A stretch of 64,000 bases of DNA from Cycas panzhihuaensis. Taxonomy: Eukaryota > Cycadophyta. The DNA lies in contig CM041465.1 in assembly GCA_023213395.1 (NCBI GenBank), forward strand, positions 167,593,741-167,657,740, in the 5' to 3' direction. Below the pieces are notes generated by a model. It ran no database searches, had not been told where the DNA came from, and worked only from the letters and a program-made list of their open reading frames with translations. Shown in pieces: positions 59,109 to 64,000 of this stretch (position 1 is its first letter; each line of letters begins with the position of its first letter). A program made the translations under genes and the position numbers.

Positions 59109-59814
59109 AACTGAAAAAACTAAAGTGTAATCTTTGATTAAGATGATAGAAATATCTGAAAATACCAAGTTTCCACAAGGAAATATAGAAAATAAATAAT
59201 TGTAACACAAATTGTACATGTTTGATAAGGTAGCTCCACTTAGCTTGCAGATAGCTTGAAATGTTAAAAATCTAACTTCTTACTATAAAAAGACTTGAAA
59301 AATATAAACAAAAAATAATAATAGCTTCAAGAAGAAACTATCAATGATCAATAATATAGATATAACCTTTTTGAGACAATGTAATACTTAAAAAGTAATA
59401 AGATAAGGCCTATAAGGGCTTAACAAGAAGCTAAAGATAACTAACTTTAAACACCTACTAAATGATATCAGATTTGAGTGAAACCTGTTTCAAACTAAAG
59501 AATATTGAATTCCTTTTCGATAAATTTGATTGTTTAGAAAATTAATCCCTGAAACTTAAGATTTTAAAAAATAGGTATAGAGACACTTTTTAAGACTTGA
59601 ACAGGAGCCACGAGGCTAAAATACTGTAAAAATTAGATTATAAGTTTATGAAAATATGTAAAACTACTCACATATAAATTAAAAACCTTTTAATATAACT
59701 TATACTAAAAAAACTTGAAGAAAATGCTTCAAAAAATGCTAAATAATGAAGAATTAGATTTGATTAAGTACCTTAACTTCACTAGTCTTAAATATCTACA
59801 AAACAACTTCAAAT
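59109..59814. other. Old repeat flank without identifiable genes
   Basis: The first five bases are the right target duplication. Joined to 51300-51684 across the copia it forms one older stretch, probably leader of the minus-strand element with gag at 51050-51300. It is rich in CTTGAAAA and AACTTTAA words, with no frame or LTR end seen before 59815. Confidence 0.45.
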
Positions 59815-60112
59815 TGAAAAGGGTTAATGTCACAAGGTCATTATATTAGTTGATTATTTCTAAAAGTAGTCTTAAGTAAACTTTAAATTAGATCACTTAA
59901 GTGAAATATACTTTTATGTGTATTATGTGTAATTTCATTTCACCTAACTCTAATGCTCCCTCTCTCAATATAAAAGTAAAAGCTCAATGGAGGAGGCTCA
60001 TTCTTACCTCACCATTTTATGAGAGTTACTCTTTTTCTTTCAAGTCTCTCTTGCTCCCATGTTAGTCTTTGTATTTAGTACATGGAGATGAAGGATAGAT
60101 CCACTCTTTTCA
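59815..60112 (+). repeat. Family-1 5' LTR, right copy (298 bp)
   Basis: TGAAAAG start, CTTTTCA end, identical in length to the inverted copy at 640-937. TATA box at 59969-59976. Followed by a PBS. Confidence 0.9.
59969..59976 (+). promoter_or_regulatory. TATA box of family-1 LTR, right copy
   Basis: TATAAAAG in the same context as the left copy. Confidence 0.6.
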
Positions 60113-60114
60113 TG

Positions 60115-60126
60115 TGGTATTAGAGC
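60115..60126 (+). other. Primer binding site (initiator tRNA-Met type)
   Basis: TGGTATTAGAGC, one mismatch from the standard, two bases after the LTR. Confidence 0.85.
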
Positions 60127-60970
60127 TTGCTTTCTTCATATTCCTCACTTGCACTTGTAATAGAGCCATCACTTCTTTCTCTCTCACAATCCATGTGGTG
60201 AAGGAGATTGTAAAATTGGATTTAGAAATATTTTCAAGTTTTTATCATAGCATATTTAGTATTATTTACTTTCCCTTTAACTTGTATAGGTTTGAAAGCA
60301 AAATACAAGGAGTTATAAGGCCCAAGGATTCTAATCCTTTTGTGGCTATTTATGCTATCTCATTCTTCTTTTATTTTCCCTCTTTTTATCCATTTAAAAG
60401 GAGAAATGTTGCCAAAATTTTTCTAGTTGTTAGAAGAATGATTATAAGGGGAGGTTCTACCTTTTTTTTTTTTAGAATTTAGAACCATTTAAAATATCCA
60501 TCATTGTATGCTCTCACCTTGCCCATATTGGGATCCTGGTGATTAAAAAATGATGAAAATTTCATATGGTATTATGTGTTAATGAGATATTAGTAAGCTA
60601 AATTTTTTGTAGAAATAAAATTTACTTATTGAAATTTACAAATTTGTAAAATCTTCTATAGAGATCCAATTGACCTAATTCTAATTGTTAAAGATGAGGC
60701 TTTGAGTCTACCTTTCATCACAAAAATTAGCACCCAATTTGGATGTCGTATAAGAAAGTTATTATTATTTTAGTGAATAGTAGTTATTTTTAATAAAAAA
60801 TCTAAAAAAATATATTCTCCTAACTTTGCAAGACTGCGAAAAAATTTTCTAAAACTTGTTTGGACCTAATAATACTTCCTGAAAATGAAACTCTAAGTCT
60901 AGTTTACACCATAAAAACCAACACTCAATTTTATTATTGTGGGAGAAAGTTATTGCTGATTTAGCAAACA
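60127..60970 (+). mobile_element. Family-1 leader, right copy, with a diverged internal duplication
   Basis: Matches 625-1 inverted up to 60752. Two diverged copies of a roughly 190-base unit follow one another. The end of unit 1 (60711-60780: CACCCAATTTGGATGTCG then AGTTATTATTATTTTAG) is echoed at 60900-60970 (CACTCAATTTTATTATTG then AGTTATTGCTGATTTAG). A frame of 122 codons at 60114-60482 has no gag motif. The right limit of the element is unknown. Confidence 0.65.
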
Positions 60971-61107
60971 CTACTTGTTTTTGTATTAAAAAAAAAGATG
61001 ATGAAATTTTTTTCCTTCTTTTTATAAGGCTTAAAATCCCATTATAAAAGTGAGTAATAAAACACTTGGATCATAGTAATATCTGGTGTCCTCACGCACT
61101 TATCAGT

Positions 61108-61190
61108 ATTATATTTTAGCACTCTAAAATCACTTCAAGTAAGCACTCTAAAGACACTCCAAGTAAGCACTCCAAGTAAGCATTCTAGTT
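61108..61190. repeat. Short reiteration of AAGTAAGCACTC
   Basis: AGCACTCTAAA.. and CAAGTAAGCACTC words recur five times between 61115 and 61188. No coding context. Confidence 0.6.
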
Positions 61191-61199
61191 TTAGTTATA

Positions 61200-61852
61200 T
61201 GTATGTTTAATGTAAATTCGATATTTTTTTCATTCTCCCTAAACAGAACACATTGCATACATTATTTTCTGCCATCTTGTACCTATTCATACACTTGCCA
61301 AAGTTGAGACACCTTGGTTTATAGAATGCCATTCCATAAAGGAGGTATGGGTTTTAAGTTAGAACTAGACTGAACTAGAATATTGGTGAGGTTTGGTTAG
61401 CCATACCATCATGCTTCAATCAGGGATTATCCTGATAACTAACTGGAAAAACTAAAATTTTAAATACAAGATTAAAATATACCTAATCTAATATCTTTCA
61501 TAGCCATAGGTATGCATGTACCACTCTTTAGAGTAAGTATATAGCTGCTCATTAGTAAACTGGATAAGGATTGAGAATACTTGGGCTCCATTTTAACGTG
61601 GATTTCATCACCAAGCACAATTACGAATATCGTAAATGAAGGCCAACTTAATTCTACTATAAGCCTAAGCATCCTTTAAAAAACCTGAACTATATGTTGG
61701 ACATAAATTAGAGGTTATTAGGTTGATTATGCATCCTACATTTGAGTTTCAAGTTGTGTACACCCAATGATGTCAACTTCTACATTGGCCTACAATCTTG
61801 TATATTGATCACTTACTTATTTGTAAAAAGTAATCTATAGTGTAATCACAAT
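61200..61852. other. Stretch without identifiable genes
   Basis: AT-rich. Contains one unrecognised 66-codon minus-strand frame (61472-61672). It may include part of the LTR of the copia that follows, but TG..CA ends were not found. Confidence 0.4.
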
Positions 61853-62106
61853 CATAGTGCTTCTCATATTCCTGGTGCATCAAGTTAATATTTGCCATAA
61901 GTGTTAGTGACAAATTCTCATCATATTCCTGTTGTGTCATGTTAATATTTGCCACAAGTGTTAATGGCCAATTTTCATCATAGTGCTTCTCATATTCCTG
62001 TTACATCAGGTTAATATTTGCCACAAGTGTTAGTAGCCAATTTTCATCATAGTGCTTCTTATATTCCTACTCCATCATGTTAATATTTATCACAAGTATT
62101 AGTGAC
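61853..62106. repeat. 69-bp tandem repeat, about 3.7 units
   Basis: CATATTCCT anchors at 61865, 61922, 61991 and 62060 (spacings 57, 69, 69). Each unit includes GTTAATATTTGCCACAAGTG. The first spacing is 12 bases short because one unit lacks an ATAGTGCTTCT segment. It lies about 160 bases upstream of the gag start, where an LTR promoter region is expected. Confidence 0.85.
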
Positions 62107-62191
62107 TTTTCTTTAAGTTTCTCCCTTCATTTTTAAGCAACCATTCTCACTTCTTCTTCCTTCTACTACACTACTTCATTACATCTCCCAT

Positions 62192-62199
62192 TTATAAAT
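62192..62199 (+). promoter_or_regulatory. Possible TATA box before copia gag
   Basis: TTATAAAT in CCCATTTATAAATAGTG, 70 bases before the first ATG of the gag frame. No PBS was found between them, so an LTR context is not proven. Confidence 0.35.
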
Positions 62200-62268
62200 A
62201 GTGATTAGTCATTTATTGCCATCACTTTTATAATCCCTTATTTATTTCTTCCCTTCTTAAAATACACC

Positions 62269-63999
62269 ATGTCTTCACAATTCAAGTAAAATATGAACTA
62301 CATCTTGAAAGAAAATTGGGACATGTGGTTCACTAGTGTCAGAAATGCTATAAAGTATGAATGTCTTTGGAGAGATCACTTACAACCTACATCACTTGTT
62401 ACAGCTATAGCTACCTTAGTTGCTTCTAGAGGAGGTGCTCCAATTACTTCTACTGAAGCTATAGTTAAACGTTAATGGGAACTTGATGATGATAAAATTT
62501 ATACAGGGATACTTCTTGTCACTAATTATTCCCTGCATAATATCATTGATGAAATTATACATGATATAGCATAGAAAGTTCTTAAGAAGAACTTTGACAC
62601 TAAATCAGGCTTAGAATTTGTTTACTTAGTGTTGAAGATGAATAAATTGAAAATGCAGAAAGGATACATAAGTGAGACAATCAATCTAGTTCATCAAATC
62701 AAGCAAACCATTGATAAAGATTTTAAAACTTAATGCATTACATAGACTTTCTTAATTTTGTCATGTCTCTATATCCCATATTACAAAGATCTACTAGGAA
62801 GTCTTCAATCTAGTGGCACTTTAAAGACCCTAAACTTTGAGGATCTTATTGATAAGTTTATTGAATTTGATAAGACCTTTGATACCAACTTTGCCACTAT
62901 ATCTGATCCAGTTGATATTTCTTTTGAAGTGGAAGAAGATCTTTGTTATACCAAAAATCAAGGTCAATACTCTCATAGAGGTGGTAATTCCCATGGAAAA
63001 GATAGAGGTAGATAACAAAGATAACGTCATCTTACTTAATATGCTCCTCAACTTAATAAAAATAGTCTCAAGGCTTAGGACAAAATAATCAACCTGGATC
63101 CAGACCCAATAATCAAAGATAATCCAACCAGCCTAATACTTCTTATGGGACTAGAAATCAAATAATTATGTGCCAAAGGTGTAATAGGAAAGGACATTAT
63201 GCCAAAAATTATATAATTGCCACCAATAAACTACCAAGCTATCAATAATGCCATGGTGCACATAATATTGATAATACTTCTATCAAAGATGCTTTTGGTG
63301 GAATTTAATTTGCTCATGTACAACTTCAAAGAATTGGGACCACTTCATCAAATGTTGTTGATAGATCCACTAAGTATATTGAGGCTTATCATGGCTATGC
63401 TTATTCACTTTTACCTTCACCACTTGGAGTTACAAATAGTGCCACCTTAAATACTTCATCGTAGATCATGGATACTGGAGCAACACAATACATGACTTGT
63501 CATCGCTAGTTCTTTCAGGATTTTGACTCTAAAGTTCATGATGTTATACACATGGCTGATAAATCATCTCAATCAGTCAAAGGACTTGGAATTGTTTGCT
63601 TAAAACTCCTAGGACTTCCATATTTTATCCTTATTGATGTTTTATATATTCCTACTTTGAAGTAGAACCTACTCTCCCTTTCCACCCTTATCTCTCATGG
63701 ATTTGATTTGAGTGTAATTAAAAATAATCAAACTCTCTATGTCATTCACTCTCCTTTAAATGCTATGGTTATGACCAAAATTCTTGATGGTAAGCTTTTT
63801 TGCCTAACTGGCTCACCATCCTCTGAAGCTAACTATGTTGATAATGACTCTACTTTTACCACAACCCTGACTCCTCAAACATTGTCCTAAGAGGCCCTAT
63901 GGCATGCTCATATGGGTCATATCAAAATTGATCGTTTAAGAAAACTACATACCACTCTTCCTAGTATGCTTAGGCTCCCCTCTAAGCCCTTCAAATGTG
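62269..63999 (+). pseudogene. Copia gag, protease and pre-integrase, runs off right edge
   Basis: ATG at 62269 opens a gag frame (then a stop, then YILKENWDMWFTSVRNAIKY), with the copia gag pattern ..NW..W.......; KKNFDTKSGLEFVYL matches the later L...F....... helix. A CCHC-type knuckle at 63171-63212 reads CQRCNRKGHYAKNY, with the last Cys replaced. The protease motif MDTGATQYMT is intact at 63468-63497 (DTGA at 63471-63482). After YIPTLK and NLLSLSTL, WHAHMGH near 63900-63920 starts the GAG-pre-integrase domain, cut by the window edge. Stops lie at 62284, 62473, 62569 and others, and the frame shifts between 63015 and 63171. Confidence 0.85.
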
Positions 64000-64000
64000 A

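Noticed and set aside
61853-62106. CRISPR-like array
   Set aside because: Units are contiguous and diverged, with no unique spacers.

Overview
The window looks like nuclear DNA from a land plant with a large, transposon-saturated genome. It is strongly AT-rich. I see no intact host gene, rRNA or tRNA gene, CRISPR array or bacterial-style operon. Almost everything I can identify is a decayed, often nested retroelement: LTR retrotransposons primed by initiator-tRNA-Met-like sites, Ty1/copia and Ty3/gypsy gag-pol remnants, and L1-type LINEs of the plant kind with a C-terminal RNase H domain. The species cannot be fixed from this sequence; gymnosperm or large-genome monocot are guesses.

Layout. 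1-937: minus-strand LTR (298 bp) plus leader of family 1, running off the left edge. 3,000-3,917: minus-strand LTR and leader of family 2. 4,020-9,930: plus-strand LINE (ORF1 to endonuclease), split by a 3.76-kb minus-strand copia element (5,043-8,801). 9,956-11,140: a second family-2 LTR and leader, plus strand. 11,665-31,078: a minus-strand copia element in two pieces (11,690-13,700 and 28,816-31,078). Between them lie two tandem minus-strand gypsy copies with 2.4-kb LTRs (13,700-21,777 and 22,095-28,815). The first gypsy copy carries a 623-bp insertion that has only one LTR. 32,320-33,560 and about 40,350-42,504: LINE reverse transcriptase, zinc-finger and RNase H remnants ending in poly(A). 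Between these LINE parts sits a structurally complete gag-only LTR retrotransposon (35,176-40,028, TSD ATTAT). 42,821-48,490: a non-coding LTR element whose 3' LTR has gained about 1.7 kb of (AT)n microsatellite. 50,302-51,300: LTR and gag pieces of another minus-strand element. 51,690-59,108: a structurally complete minus-strand copia element (444-bp LTRs, TSD AACTG) with a decayed gag-pol; its 5' leader holds antisense host-gene fragments, including an HSP70 piece in shuffled order. 59,815-60,970: plus-strand copy of family 1. 62,269-end: plus-strand copia gag-protease running off the right edge.

No genes here work together as a host pathway. The organising principle is serial insertion. 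The copia element at 5,043-8,801 lies inside a LINE; a gypsy tandem lies inside a copia; a small LTR element lies inside the gypsy; the gag-only element probably lies inside a LINE; and the 51,690-59,108 copia lies in older repeat sequence. Most elements carry in-frame stops, lost catalytic residues or deletions and should be immobile. The least ordinary items are the HSP70-carrying copia leader, the gag-only element with its tandem-repeat tail, the one-LTR insertion, and the microsatellite that expanded in only one of two LTRs.
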